Positions 35,674 to 47,802 of a stretch of 64,000 nucleotides of DNA are shown here, piece by piece. How positions within the stretch are numbered: the stretch's first letter is position 1; every line of letters begins with the position of its first letter. The notes under the pieces are model-generated. The model saw nothing but the letters and a program-made list of their open reading frames with translations. It was not told the DNA's origin and did no database searches. A program made the position numbers and the translations under genes. The stretch spans positions 744,001 to 808,000 of the forward strand of contig NW_008805068.1 in NCBI RefSeq assembly GCF_000004825.1, in the 5' to 3' direction. The stretch is from Heterostelium album PN500. Lineage: Eukaryota; Evosea; Eumycetozoa; Acytosteliales; Acytosteliaceae.

Positions 35674-36076
35674 ATAATAAATATTTAAATAAAAAGTTAT
35701 ATATACTTTTGATTTATTTTTTTTTTAGTAATTATAATTATTTTTATTATTTATGAATCAATAGAATAAAAAATCAATATAAAGTTTGGATTTATTAAAG
35801 TTTAGAATAGAATAGATAGAAAGAACATTCATTATTACCATTCAGAAGAGATAAAGGTGATTCAAAAAATTAAAAAATAAAAAAAAAAATCAAAAAAAAA
35901 ATTTTTGTTTTTTCATTTTTGGTTAGTAAAGTGATCATACGATGTGACCAAAAAAAAAAAAAACTAAACTTGTTCATTGTTTAGTTTTTATTTATTAATT
36001 ATATTATTATTGATCATTAGTAGTAGTTACTGTATATATATATTAATTGAGTAGGATCAACCATCATTTTTATAAA
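35674..36076. other. Intergenic region
   Basis: AT-rich 3' flank of the synthetase and 5' flank of NDUFS8, with several poly-A tracts of 9-13 bases. No other feature seen. Confidence 0.5.
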
Positions 36077-37291
36077 ATGTCTCAATTAACCTCTAGATTG
36101 TTAAAGGTACGAAATCAATATTATCAATAAAAACTACTACAACAATTACAATAAACAAAACAGTACACAATAAATACAGATATTATAGATATATATAGTA
36201 TAAATATATCAATAAGAACCATATATTTATTTTATTTTTACTATTATTATTATTGTTTTTTTTTTAGGGATCAGCATCTACCTTTTTGCGTAATAATCCA
36301 TCGATGCTTGGTGTTAGACATTTCCATAGTACTCTTCCAAATGGTATGTTTATAAAATAGATCTATTATATATAATCAACAACAAAAATAACTAACTCTA
36401 TTTATTAGCTGGTGCAAGATGGGATGATAAGGTATGTTTAATGATTAGATAATGATTTTTCAGATATTCATTGTCATTGCATTCAGCTATCGATCGATCA
36501 TCATTATCATCATTATCATCATCATTATTATCAATAATCAATACAGCAGATTCAATCAAATACAACGACGACAACAACAACAACAGCAGGTAGCAATTAT
36601 CATTTAAGTTTAAAAAGATTTTAAGATTTTATAGGAACACAGGTCACACAGCTTTAAACAAAACAACAGGAATACATAATAATGATAATGATGATAGTGA
36701 TAACAATGATAATGATCGATAAAAATAGATTATTAGTTACTAATAATAATAATAATAATAATGATACAACGAATTCTATAGCCAAATCAACCACCATCAT
36801 TAAAGAATATTATTGATGAGACAGCAAATACATTTTTCTTATCAGAGATTATGGTTGGACTCTATATTACAATGGGATACTTCTTTAGAAAGAAGGCAAC
36901 AATCAACTATCCATTCGAAAAGGGACCTTTGTCCCCAAGATTCCGTGGTGAGCATGCTCTCCGTCGTTACCCATCGGGTGAGGAACGTTGCATTGCCTGC
37001 AAGTTGTGCGAAGCCATCTGTCCAGCACAGGCCATCACCATCGAGGCCGAGCCACGTAAGGACGGTTCACGTCGTACCACCCGTTACGACATCGACATGA
37101 CCAAGTGTATCTACTGTGGTTACTGTCAAGAGGCTTGTCCAGTCGATGCCATCGTCGAGGGTCCAAACTTTGAATTCACTACCGAGTCTAGAATTGAACT
37201 TTTGTACAATAAAGAGAAGTTGTTGGCCAACGGTGACAGATGGGAGACTGAAATTGCTGCCAACATTGCTGCTGACTATCTCTACCGTTAA
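36077..37291 (+). CDS. ndufs8: NADH:ubiquinone oxidoreductase Fe-S protein 8 (complex I, TYKY subunit)
   Basis: Matrix-arm subunit of mitochondrial complex I carrying clusters N6a and N6b. Four exons: 36077-36106, 36268-36343, 36409-36431 (only 23 nt) and 36782-37291; about 212 residues. The N-terminus ([10 protein letters not shown] then [10 protein letters not shown]) is a typical mitochondrial presequence. The mature part is highly conserved, with [20 protein letters not shown] and the second site [12 protein letters not shown], the two 4Fe-4S ligand sets. Intron 3 is 350 nt, far longer than others in the window, and contains complementary CAT-rich and ATG-rich tracts. Codon use in exon 4 is GC-richer, as expected for a strongly expressed gene. 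Confidence 0.96.
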
Positions 37292-37663
37292 AAAAAATAA
37301 ATAATAATAATAAATAATAATAATAATCAACAAACAACTCATACACATAATCATAATAATAATAATAACACCTTCACTATATAATAATCAATCAAATCAA
37401 ATTTAACTATGCCTATCCTACTATAATGTAATAATTAATATTATTGCTACTTAATTAATCCGATTAATTAATTAATTAACTAACAAACTGAACTTTAAAA
37501 AGGAATAAAAAACAAACAAAAATTTATAACTTTAAATTTAAACGATGATCATCTTTTTTTGAGTGCGCCAAAAATTGATCTACCTTTTTTTATTGACAGT
37601 CAGGAATTTCAATGAATAAATAATATATTACACTTTTATTGTAAATATTTATATATAGATTAA
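37292..37663. other. Intergenic region between NDUFS8 and APC2
   Basis: AT-rich spacer with AAT/ATA repeats after the NDUFS8 stop and TTAA-rich tracts. No ORF or structured element seen. Confidence 0.5.
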
Positions 37664-39366
37664 ATGATGTCAGAAGCAACAATGTCATCATCTTTAAATA
37701 TAGATTTAATTAAAAGATTAGGTAACATTTAGATTTAGATATAAATGTTAATAGTATAGTTAGTTAACTAATAAAAAATCTTATTATATTTAGAATCTTA
37801 TCAAGTGTTGTTTAATGATAAAATATCGAAAGTGTTTTGGTCTTATTTCATTAATACAAACGTTGATACTGATAAGAATAACTCTAGATTTACAAATGCA
37901 ATCAACGATGTACATCAATACTTTACAAAGACAAGAGATGAATTAATAGAGTTTTGTAATATTAATAATATTCAGTAATATCTTCATTTTATTATAATCA
38001 AAAATAAAAAAAATAGAATAAAATATTAACATTATAATATTCTTATAATTATAGAAATAAAGAAATATGGGTAGAGAGATTACAAAATATGTTAATGGCA
38101 TCATTAATAATAGATAAAGAACAATCAAAGCGATTCAATCAAATACTTTTCAGTTTCTTCGAGTCTGAATTCGTATCGTTTTCAAAGAGCTATATTGGAT
38201 CTATGAGAAAAGTAGTGGTTGAGTCAGAGGAATTGGATGATGATGATGATGATGAAATTAATAATAATAGCAGTGTTGCGAATCAAGATAATGAAATGAT
38301 TGATATATCATTGAACGACAGCTTCACCGATATCTCTGTGAAGGAATTGATGTTCATGGAGATATGCGATCGGCTTTCACAGTTGAACTTTATCATTGTC
38401 TCCGAGGACTTGGTATCGAGAATACTACTCTCCAAGATTCACGAGTATATAGATACCAAGTGTCGTGGTGAGTACGAGCGTCGTTTGTTGAAACCAATAT
38501 TAAACTGGGCGGACAATGTCATCTTCAAGTGGCTCTCGATGATTCTCTCCAAGAGTAGCGGCGCCACCTTTGAACAATGGAAGATGCGTATTGAATTCTC
38601 CATCTACGAGTACTACTCTGACCAGAGAATCGACGAGCTCTTCAACATGATCAGACTCTATCCAGACTCAACGCCAGCACTCCAAGATCTATCGATTTGT
38701 TTCCAAAAGATATCGATACAAAAGACGCTAGTTGAAAATTTGAAAAAAGTGTAAGTAGTGTCAATCGTCTGTTGTTTTATATATGTCTAATACTAACTTT
38801 TTTTTTACTCTATAGATTTCATCAAAGATTATTACATCCAGGTGCCAATACAAATGATATTATTACCACATATATTAGTTGTATTCAATCGATGAAGATT
38901 ATCGATCCAAGTTGTATTGTTATGGATCAGGTTGGACAACCTATTAAAGATTATCTGGCGAATCGTGAGGATACTATTAGATGTATTGTGTCGAGTTTCA
39001 CCGATGAAACCAATGAGATTTATCAAGAGTTTAGCAGTGGTGTAGAGAATGACGATGGAACCGACCAGCATGCACTCGATATAGAGAATTGCGATGTCTA
39101 CTTGGACGACGCTGACTCGCACATGGATTTCAAGAGCTTTGAAAGTTGGCAACCCGCTTCACTGGAATCACATCCCAATCAAAAGAAACAGAAATACAAA
39201 GATACCATCAGTAGTTTGGTGAACATCTATGAGAGTACCGACCTATTTGTGAACGAATATCGTTTAATGTTATCTGAAAGATTATTATCAATGACTGATT
39301 TCGACGTAGATAAAGAAGTAAGTAAAAAACATCATATAGTTACTATTTATTAACAAACAAACTAAC

Positions 39367-39421
<55 letters not shown>

Positions 39422-40310
39422 TCAATGGTTGAATTAGATTGAAAATGTAGAATTATTAAAACTTAGATTCGGTGAGAATAGTATGCATAATTGCGAGATT
39501 ATGATAAAGGATATTCAGGATTCAAAGAGATTGAACAATCAGATTGGCCAGCAATTACGTGAGAAACAATTGGAAGCAATCAAGTTTGATACACTGATTC
39601 TGTCAGAGTTGTTTTGGCCGTCAATGAAAGATGAGGGTTTTACATACCCCAAGTCACTTAGCAGCCAGATGACTGCATTTTCCAAGGAGTACGAGGCAAT
39701 CAAAGCACCAAGAAAATTACAATGGAAACAACATCTTGGTTTTGTTGAACTGGAAATAGAGATCAACGGACAATTAAAACAACTTTCTGTATCTCCTATA
39801 CATGCCACCATAATCATGTTATTCGAATCGAAAGATCGTCTGTCACTGTCGGAGCTTGCCGATCAACTGCAGATCAAAGAGGAATTGGTAAAGAAAAAAC
39901 TTGGATTTTGGGTAGCCAACCAGGTGCTTGTCGAAGTGGAGCGTGGAGTCTATGAAACAGTGAAGCCGACCAGTACTGCCGATGGCAAGTCATCGATGGA
40001 TGTAGACAATGGTGGAATGGAAGGCACTGGCAGTGATGCTCTCGACGTTGTAGTTGAAGACGATGAGGACGAGCAACAATCGGCATCGGCGAGAGAGAAA
40101 GAAGAGCAACTAAAGGTAATTGAAAACTTTGTGTTTGGTATGCTCAATAATTTCAAAACACTACCCATCGATCGTATACACACAATGCTCACAATGTTCA
40201 ATCCAGAGAATTACTCACTGACAACAGCAGAGCTAAAATCATTCCTTCAAAAACTTCAAAATGAAGAAAGATTAGAGTTTTCAGGTGGTGAATATCGTAT
40301 AAAGAAATAA
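37664..40310 (+). CDS. anapc2: Anaphase-promoting complex subunit 2 (cullin-type)
   Basis: Cullin-homology scaffold of the APC/C ubiquitin ligase, which binds the RING subunit APC11. Exons 37664-37721, 37794-37974, 38055-38750, 38816-39317 and 39438-40310 give about 769 residues. The N-terminal cullin repeats are degenerate, with an acidic Asp/Asn insertion near 38230-38290. The cullin-homology core is clear: YESTDLFVNEYRLMLSERLL, then VELLKLRFGENSMHNCEIMI and KDIQDSKRLN, which distinguish APC2 from canonical cullins. A winged-helix domain follows (SLSELADQLQIKEELVKKKL), then an acidic linker and the C-terminal WHB-like segment. Intron 4 contains a long AACT repeat. Convergent with the transporter gene 125 bases downstream. 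Confidence 0.93.
39345..39421. repeat. AACT tetranucleotide repeat in APC2 intron 4
   Basis: About 15 tandem copies of AACT/CTAA lie between the donor (39318) and acceptor (ending 39437) of the last intron, filling most of the intron. Confidence 0.95.
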
Positions 40311-40435
40311 AATTGTACAACCATTCTTTTTTTTATTTTATTATTAAATTTTAAAATTATAGAGATATATTTTATATTATGTATTACAATGAAAATAATA
40401 ATATTTATTATTATTTTCTAAAAGCAAACTATTAA

Positions 40436-41606
40436 TTAAAAATAATTTTTGTTAATAACAAATAATTTCTAAAAATTCTATTTTATATAGTTTGTACTTA
40501 CAATGGAACAACTTAAAATTATTAAGGTTCCAATAATTGTTAGTAGATCTGGACGTTCTTTTAGGATTGTAACCTCCATTAAAAGTGAAAAAATAATTTG
40601 AGTATAGCTCATTGCTGAAGCTTTGGCAGCTTTTTCCTTTTGCAGAGATTTGTTTAAAAATGCTTGGTATCCCAAACCAGATACACCCATTCCAATAAGG
40701 AGTAAGGAATCTATTAAATTTGGGATTTTAAAGCTTTGGAGAAGAAAGGAAGCTGGTAAAGTTAGCAGAATAGCAACTGATGAAAAATAAGACACCATAA
40801 CCAATGCATTGGTTCCTGATCCTATTTTTCTTACCGCAACATAAGCACAAGCTGAGAAAAAAGATCCTATTAAACCAATTGATATATAAATAAATCTTAA
40901 TCCGCTATCTGGTTCTGATGAGTCCCTTTAAACAAATTAATTTTAATATATGTTTTTATATTTTTAAAATATTTTTGATTACATACTGTTTTACTGAAGA
41001 ACCAAAAATAAATGATGGTTTTGAAATGATTCCAACACCAATAAAACTTAATATAGTAGAAATTGCATCGATATATCCCCATTTTTCCTTGAGGACAATG
41101 CAAGCAAGTGCAGCGGTAAAAACTGGTGTGGTAAAACTAACACAAACAGCATCAGAGAGTGGTAGAACTGTAAAAGTGAAGAATACAGATGCCACGGCGA
41201 ATGTACCAAATAGTCCTCGAACTGATAGGAGTAATCTTTTTTCTTTTGGACCTAAGGGATTAATTTTGAGAAAAGACAATATAATGAGGGACCCCAGTAA
41301 GCCAATTACACATCTGAAAAAAGCAATTTCAAGAGATTGTATTCCTCTTTTGGATAAAATATTGACTAAAAGTGACATAATGGCAAAGCAGAACGATGAT
41401 ATCACCATGTATATTAAACCAAGCTTGGATTTTAAATAATAAAAAATTCTTTCACCAAGTGGTTTCTGAATCAAGAATGTTTCTTCTGTTTCTTTTTCTT
41501 CCGGTCCATTTAATGAATAAATTGAGGTATCGGAATCCTGATCTTGTAATAGAGGATAGTTTTCTTCTTCTTCTATAGAAATAATAGAAATAGTTTCATT
41601 TGTCAT
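40436..41606 (-). CDS. EamA/DMT-family transporter (SLC35G-like), copy A
   Basis: Multispanning transporter of the drug/metabolite superfamily, about 358 residues. Minus-strand exons: 41606-40987, 40925-40502 and a short last exon 40468-40436. An acidic cytosolic N-terminus is followed by about ten hydrophobic helices forming two EamA repeats. Conserved pieces include GLIYMVISSFCFAIMSLLVN, EIAFFRCVIGLLGSL, RGLFGTFAVASVFF and LPLSDAVCVSFTTPVFTA in repeat 1, and the KASAMSYTQIIFSLLMEV-type segment in repeat 2. It is the most diverged of three tandem same-strand copies. The substrate is not predictable. The last exon is supported by a donor at the same place in all three copies; without splicing the frame would end eight codons later. 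Confidence 0.85.
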
Positions 41607-42122
41607 TTCTTGATATTATTTATTATCTAATTTTTGTTTTATTAAATAAGTTGTTATATAATGAAATATATTTTTTTAAATAAAATAAATTAAACTATAT
41701 TTTGAGTTTAATTGTAAATTGATCACAGAATTTATTTTAAATAATCGCCTAATAACAAACATTGAAAATTATTATATATGAGAAATAATAAAAAATTAAT
41801 AATTGTTATAAAAATTAGATAATGAAAGTACCTCACGAGTGGAAATGGTGAAACGTGAATGGTGAATGGTGAATGGTGAAAGATAACTGTTGGTTTATCA
41901 ATAATATATCCTAATTATAGCAATTTATCATATATAAGTGGGTGTTACTCGTTGTTTAGTGGTTAATAGATACAAAAAATAATTTTTTGGTGGTAAGAAT
42001 AGTACTGTTTTTCTTTATTTTTTAAAATGAAATATTCATTAAGAATCAAAATGGAACATTGGAATACATATCTTACTTTGTTATCATATCTTCAAAAAAA
42101 AAAAAAAACTTATTTATTTTTT
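41607..42122. other. Intergenic region between transporter copies A and B
   Basis: Contains a short GTGAATG-type direct repeat (about 41848-41880: GTGAATGGTGAATGGTGAAT). Otherwise plain AT-rich DNA. Confidence 0.5.
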
Positions 42123-43424
42123 TTAATTTATTATGAATGTTATCTTATTTTTTTGTTTTGTTTTTGTTTTCAATAAAATTTAGTAAGAATTTAAAGAAAT
42201 ATTATTAGTAATATTAATACTTACAAAAGCACATAATATAATACAAATTGACCCAAATATTGAAAAGAGATCGGGACTTTCTTTAAAAAATATTATTTGC
42301 AAAATGTATGTAAATATAATTTCAGTGTAAGTTAATGGAGACATTTTTGCAACATTTTCAATTTGGAAAGCTCTATTTGCAGTTCCTTGGAAAATGAATC
42401 CCAATACGCCCATACAGAAAAGATAAAACCATTCAATAAGTGATGGAGCTCTCCATACATTTAAAATTAAACATACGGGTAAAAGTATTAACATTGCTAT
42501 TGATTGATAATAAACTACCATTATAAACGGATTTGTATCTTTTCCGATCTTTCTTGAAAATACATTTGATACACTTTGAAAGAATGCTCCTAAAACACCT
42601 ATTAAAATAAATAATATTCTCTTTCCTTGAGATATTGATTCACTATTTGTTTTATAAAGATAAACTTGAATCAATAAATATAATCTAGCTGAAACATTTT
42701 CCAATAACCAATAATCTTTGTCTTACTCTTTAGAATTACTTCCAAAAATAAATGATGGTTTCGAAATGATAAAAACACCAACAATACTTAAAATTGTACA
42801 TATTGAATAGGTTTTTGTCCATTTTTCTTTTAGAATCGTTGATCCAAGTACACCAGAAAATAGTAAAGTTGAACAACTCATTGCAATAGCGTCACCCAGA
42901 GGCAATACACTGATAGTATAGAATATACATACCATTGAACCGGTTGATGATATTCCTCTGAATACCAAAATCAATCGTTTTGATTTGTCTCCAAGTGGAT
43001 TCTCCCCAATCAAAAGTAAGAATATTATTCCACCCATCAAACCAATAACAGTTCTTAGGAGTATGATTTCTAAAATATGCATTCCACTTTTTACTACTAC
43101 GCCTATCAATAAAGAGTAGATACTATAGATAAATGCAGAGCTAACTATTAAAATAAAACCTAATCTAGATTTTACTCTTTCTAAAATAGGTGTTTTAACT
43201 ATTGGTATTTCAATATCAAATTCTTCTTGTACTTTAGCTTGTTGATATTTATTATCATCTTTGATATTATCTTTATCTTTATCATTCAGTATTTTTATTT
43301 GATTGAATTTGAAAGTAGTCTCCTGCAATTCGATATCTGAATTTGATTGTGAAACTGTATCTATAGACTGTAACAGTGTATTTGTATCTTTTTCTGGTTT
43401 GATAAATGGTTCGTTTGATATCAT
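42123..43424 (-). CDS. EamA/DMT-family transporter (SLC35G-like), copy B
   Basis: About 378 residues; exons 43424-42727, 42642-42225 and 42143-42123. The N-terminal 80 residues are acidic and probably cytosolic. Two EamA repeats follow (GFILIVSSAFIYSIYSLLIG, RGISSTGSMVCIFYTISVLP, LGDAIAMSCSTLLFSGVLGS; SVSNVFSRKIGKDTNPFIMV, MSPLTYTEIIFTYILQII). Exon 2 begins at DESISQG, shown by the conserved acceptor shared with copy C; an upstream CAG would put a stop in frame. Exon lengths (698, 418, 21 nt) equal those of copy C. The seven-codon last exon is inferred from the conserved donor. Substrate unknown. Confidence 0.85.
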
Positions 43425-43962
43425 TTTCTTATGTAAAACTATGTTTCAAAACAGAGATAACAAATAAAATAATGCAATAATATAAAAGAATTTTTATTTG
43501 TACTTTATTTATAGTACGTACTGTTCCCATTTAAGATTTAATAAATGTAGTTAATTTGAATGACACAAGCTGACTTATAATTGTTAAAAAATTAAAAAAA
43601 TAATAGGAAGTATATTATAAACAAAATTTTTAGATAACACCAGATTCTGCAAAAAAGGGGTACACTATAAAACAAAGTTTCGAAACTATACACAAAAGAA
43701 GTTGTTTTAATTATTTAATGATGTAAATAAATATTTTTATCATTTTTAAAAATGGAAGATGGTTTTGTTCTTGAAAAGATAGATAAAAAATCATGAACTA
43801 TGTAGATCAATGTTATTTAGTTTGAAATTTTGATATTTATTGTATTTTCAATTGCTGCTGAATGGTGAGTCTTAAAAGGCGGAGGAAGATATTTATAAAC
43901 TACAAATTCCAAAGAAGTAGATCTTGAGGAAGGAAAAGTTTTTATATTTTTATTTACTTTTA
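43425..43962. other. Intergenic region between transporter copies B and C
   Basis: AT-rich spacer; a slightly GC-richer patch at about 43850-43935 (AAAAGGCGGAGGAAGATATT). No ORF. Confidence 0.5.
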
Positions 43963-45267
43963 TTAATTTTTAATTGCTGTTATCTTTATTTGAATAATTA
44001 TTTATAAATTATTTATGTAAAAAAGTTAATAAAAATTTAAATAAAAATTTATTTTAATGCACTTACAACAGCACATAAAATGATACAAATTGAGCCAAAT
44101 ATTGAAAAGATATCAGGACTTTCTTTAAAAAATAATATTTGCATAATGTATGTAAATATAATTTGAGTGTAGTTAAGTGGAGAAACTTTTGCAACATTTT
44201 CAATTTGGAAAGCTCTATTTCCCATTCCTTGGAAAATGAAACCCAATACGCCCATACCAAGAAGATAAAGCCATTGATTTAATGATGGAGCTCTAAGTAT
44301 ATTTAAAAATAAACATACGGGTAAGATACTTACTACTACAATTGATTGATAATATACAACTAATACAAATGGATTTGTATCTTTTCCGATCTTTCTTGAA
44401 AATACATTTGATACACTTTGAAAGAATGCTCCTAAAACACCTATTAAAGTAAATAATATTCTCTTTGCTTGAGATATTGATTCACTATTTTTTTGTTAAT
44501 AAATATCCAACATGAATCAATATAATACCCAAATTAATATTATCCAATAACCAATAATCGTTGTCTTACTCATTAACATTGTTTCCAAAAATAAATGATG
44601 GTTTCGAAATGATAATAACACCAACAATACTTAAAATTGTACATATTGAATTGATTGTTGTCCATTTTTCTTTTAGAATTGTTGATCCAAGAACTCCAGT
44701 AAACAAAAGAGTTGAACAACTCATTGCAATAGCGTCACCCAGAGGTAGTACACTTATGGTATAGAAGACACATACTGCACTAGAGGTAGAGGATAATCCT
44801 CTGAATACCAAAATCAATCGTTTTGATTTGTCTCCAAGTGGATTCTCACCAATCAAAAGTAAGAATATGATTCCACCTATCAAACCAATAGCACTTCTTA
44901 AAAGAATGGCTTCTAAAAAATGCATCCCACTTCTTATTACTACACCTACCATCAAGGAGTAGATACTATAGAAAAATGCAGAGGTAACTATTAAAATAAA
45001 ACCTAATCTAGATTTAATAATCTCTAAAATAGATGTTTTAACTATTGGTATATCAATTTCAAACTCTTCTTGTACTTTAGCTTGTTGATACTTTTTATCA
45101 TTATTATTATTATTATTATCTGTATCTTTTTCTAAACCTAATTGGTTGAATTCGAAAGTAGTCTCCTGCAATTCGATATCTGAATTTGATTGTGAATCTG
45201 TAACTAAAGAATGTAACAGTGTATTTGTATCTTTTTCTGGTTTTATAAATCGCTCATTTGATATCAT
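43963..45267 (-). CDS. EamA/DMT-family transporter (SLC35G-like), copy C
   Basis: About 378 residues; exons 45267-44570, 44484-44067 and 43983-43963. Very similar to copy B throughout, including the acidic N-terminus with the shared start MISNE-FIKPEKDTNTLL, the helix motif LGDAIAMSCSTLLFTGVLGS and the repeat-2 segment SVSNVFSRKIGKDTNPF. An Asn repeat (about 45100-45118) expands the N-terminal linker. Identical exon lengths and intron positions show a recent tandem duplication from copy B. Same uncertainty about the last exon and substrate. Confidence 0.85.
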
Positions 45268-46070
45268 TTTCTTATCTAAATCTAGAATATTTACTAATTA
45301 TAATTAATCTATTCTTTTTTTTTTAGGATAAGGTAATAATTTTTATAAATGTTTATTTGTTTTCATTAAAATAAATAAAATTACACGTAGTTACCAACAA
45401 CATTATAATTAAAAAAAATGAAAAAAAGGTGGTAATTTATTTATATCTCTCACACTATGTATTGATACATGGGATTAAATGAGTTTTTGTAAACTACCCC
45501 AGATGTTGTCTTAGACCTGCTTCATTATTAATCAATGCTTATTTTTGATTCTATTTTTCAAAATATATAAAATAATATTGTGATTTATTTGTTTATTGAT
45601 TTATTTTAAAGTTCAAAACAATCATTTTGGGTGAAAAATGGTTAGTTTTAAATTTTTTAAAATTTTTTTTTTTTTTTTAAACAAAAACTTTGTTTTTTTT
45701 AATAACTCCATTGTTTCATTAATACACAAAAATACATAATTTATTTTAAAAAGTTTATAATATAAGTGATATGTTATAAATGGTGTGTGTGAATTTCACC
45801 ACAAAAATATAAAATGAAATATATAAATTTTAAATTTTATTGTTTAAAATTTGCACTTCTATATATTAACAATATGCATAATTTACCATTACTACTTAGT
45901 TAATGGGTGAGTGTGTTGTTAGTGATAAGGATGAAGTAGTAATATTACTGCTAATGCGCAGTACTCTTTTGTTTTACTTACTTAGTTAATTAACTAACCA
46001 TTGCATTAATTTATTACTTGGTCACAAAATTTTAACAATATTAGTAATAAATATATAAAAGTTTAAATTA
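45268..46070. other. Intergenic region
   Basis: Divergent spacer between transporter copy C and the first F-box gene. AT-rich, with long T-runs (about 45666-45680). No ORF or element recognised. Confidence 0.5.
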
Positions 46071-47701
46071 ATGGACAATAAAGTTTTAATAAGTAAAAAC
46101 AACAACAACAACAATAATAATAATAATATTAATAATAATGATAGACATATATTTGTAAATTTACAACTTCATTTAATACAAAGAATAATCTTGGCTATTG
46201 ATGATGATATTGATAGAATTTGTTTTAGTTTTAGTTGCAAAAGATGGTTTATCAATAGAAATAAATACCTTTTACTAAATTGTGATTTGTTTATTTTGAA
46301 ATCAAGTTCTCATGTTTTGAATGAGAAGAGATTCTATTCTTTAAATTCATTCAAAGATATAATTTCTAAATCATTTGACCACAAAGAAATTGGTGTAGAT
46401 TATAACCCGAAAAACAAAGGTCCATTTTCCACACCATACGGACAAATGATAACATTAGCCAACTATAGAAATTTAGGTAAGAACTAAACAACTATTAAGT
46501 ATTTTTATTATTCTAACTCCTTTTGTTAGTATTTGCAAAGGACTATGAGTCCATTAGGTTCCTTTGTCATTGTTATTTGGAAATCCAGAGTGATATCGAT
46601 GTTAAGAGCTATAGATTACCTTCGAATGTAAAGGAAGTAATTTCTATTCATGCCTTGAGAGAGTCGTTTCTGCCATTGGGATTGGAGAGGCTGGAGATCA
46701 ATGTACAGATAAGAAATATAGATGTCGCACTGTTACCGAGATCATTGAAAGTACTAAAGATCAAAGGAATGCGATACGATTCTTGGACTATCGATTTCAG
46801 ATGGCTGCCACCCAACCTTGAAGAACTAAAGTGTGTCGCAAGAAAAAGATATGACTCTGACAACTTCACCCAACTGCCTTCGACACTGAAGATCCTAACT
46901 ATCTCAAAGAGTTGGTTAGAGAATATCAGTCAACTACAATCGATCCATACTCTTAGGATTGTCGTGCAGAGCAATGATACACGTCCATTCGAACCAGGTA
47001 TCATTCCGGATTGTGTCAGAAATCTGACTATTAAAAGTTGTATCTACCGTAAGAACATTGCCATAGAGATACTACCACCAAACCTAAAGTATTTGAAACT
47101 GGTCAAATATTTCAATTTCAAAAAACATATATTCTCATCTCTGGCCAGTTTGGAAACATTGGATCTATCGACGGTGAATTTGGAAAAGAAACTTAAATTG
47201 GGAAAACTTCCTACCAAACTTGTCAATCTTTTCATGCCATCATGGTATCCGCATCAAATTAAGAATCTAAATATTAAAGGATTGAAATCTTTAGAGAGAT
47301 TAGACTTGGGAGGATCGTTTGGTAAGGTCAAAGGGTTACCCAAATCAATCAAAACACTCTGCTTTAATAACGATAATAGATTGCTGATCTCTCGCAATTC
47401 AATACCGAAATCAGTGGAGACCATTCAATTCAAACAGAGTGATTTATCAATGGTTATGAACAAATCGTTTTGGCCAAATGTCAAGTCAATATGGACCAAT
47501 TGTGATTTTAACTTTCCTAAATCAAAGACCAATGAAATTCCACAAACTATAACATCGATTACATTTGGACGTAGAAAAGGTCGAATCGACTATCAAGCAA
47601 GACGTCTTTCCGATCAATATTTTCTAGTGTTGGGATGCAACAGAGCAACCATTGTTCATTTCAAATTTTTATCAACTTGGTTAAAGTTATTAATTTATTA
47701 A
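46071..47701 (+). CDS. F-box/FNIP-like leucine-repeat protein, copy 1
   Basis: Probable SCF substrate receptor, about 525 residues. Exons 46071-46476 and 46530-47701. An Asn-rich start is followed by an F-box-like motif (LQLHLIQRIILAIDDDIDRI, CFSFSCKRWFINRNKYL) that would bind Skp1. The second exon holds irregular repeats of about 20-25 residues of the form LPxSLKxLxI / LPPNLEEL (LPRSLKVLKIKGM, WLPPNLEELK, QLPSTLKILTI), like dictyostelid FNIP/leucine-repeat proteins. The single intron sits right after the F-box region (at NLG) and is at the same place in the other intact copies. Convergent with the acidic-repeat gene 101 bases downstream. The substrate is unknown. Confidence 0.82.
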
Positions 47702-47802
47702 TGTAAATAAAAATTAATCTTAAACTATTTAAACACATTTACCCAAGTTATCATCGGATTGTTTGGGTTGTTTTAGATTTTATATAAAATTCTTGGAAGT
47801 TT

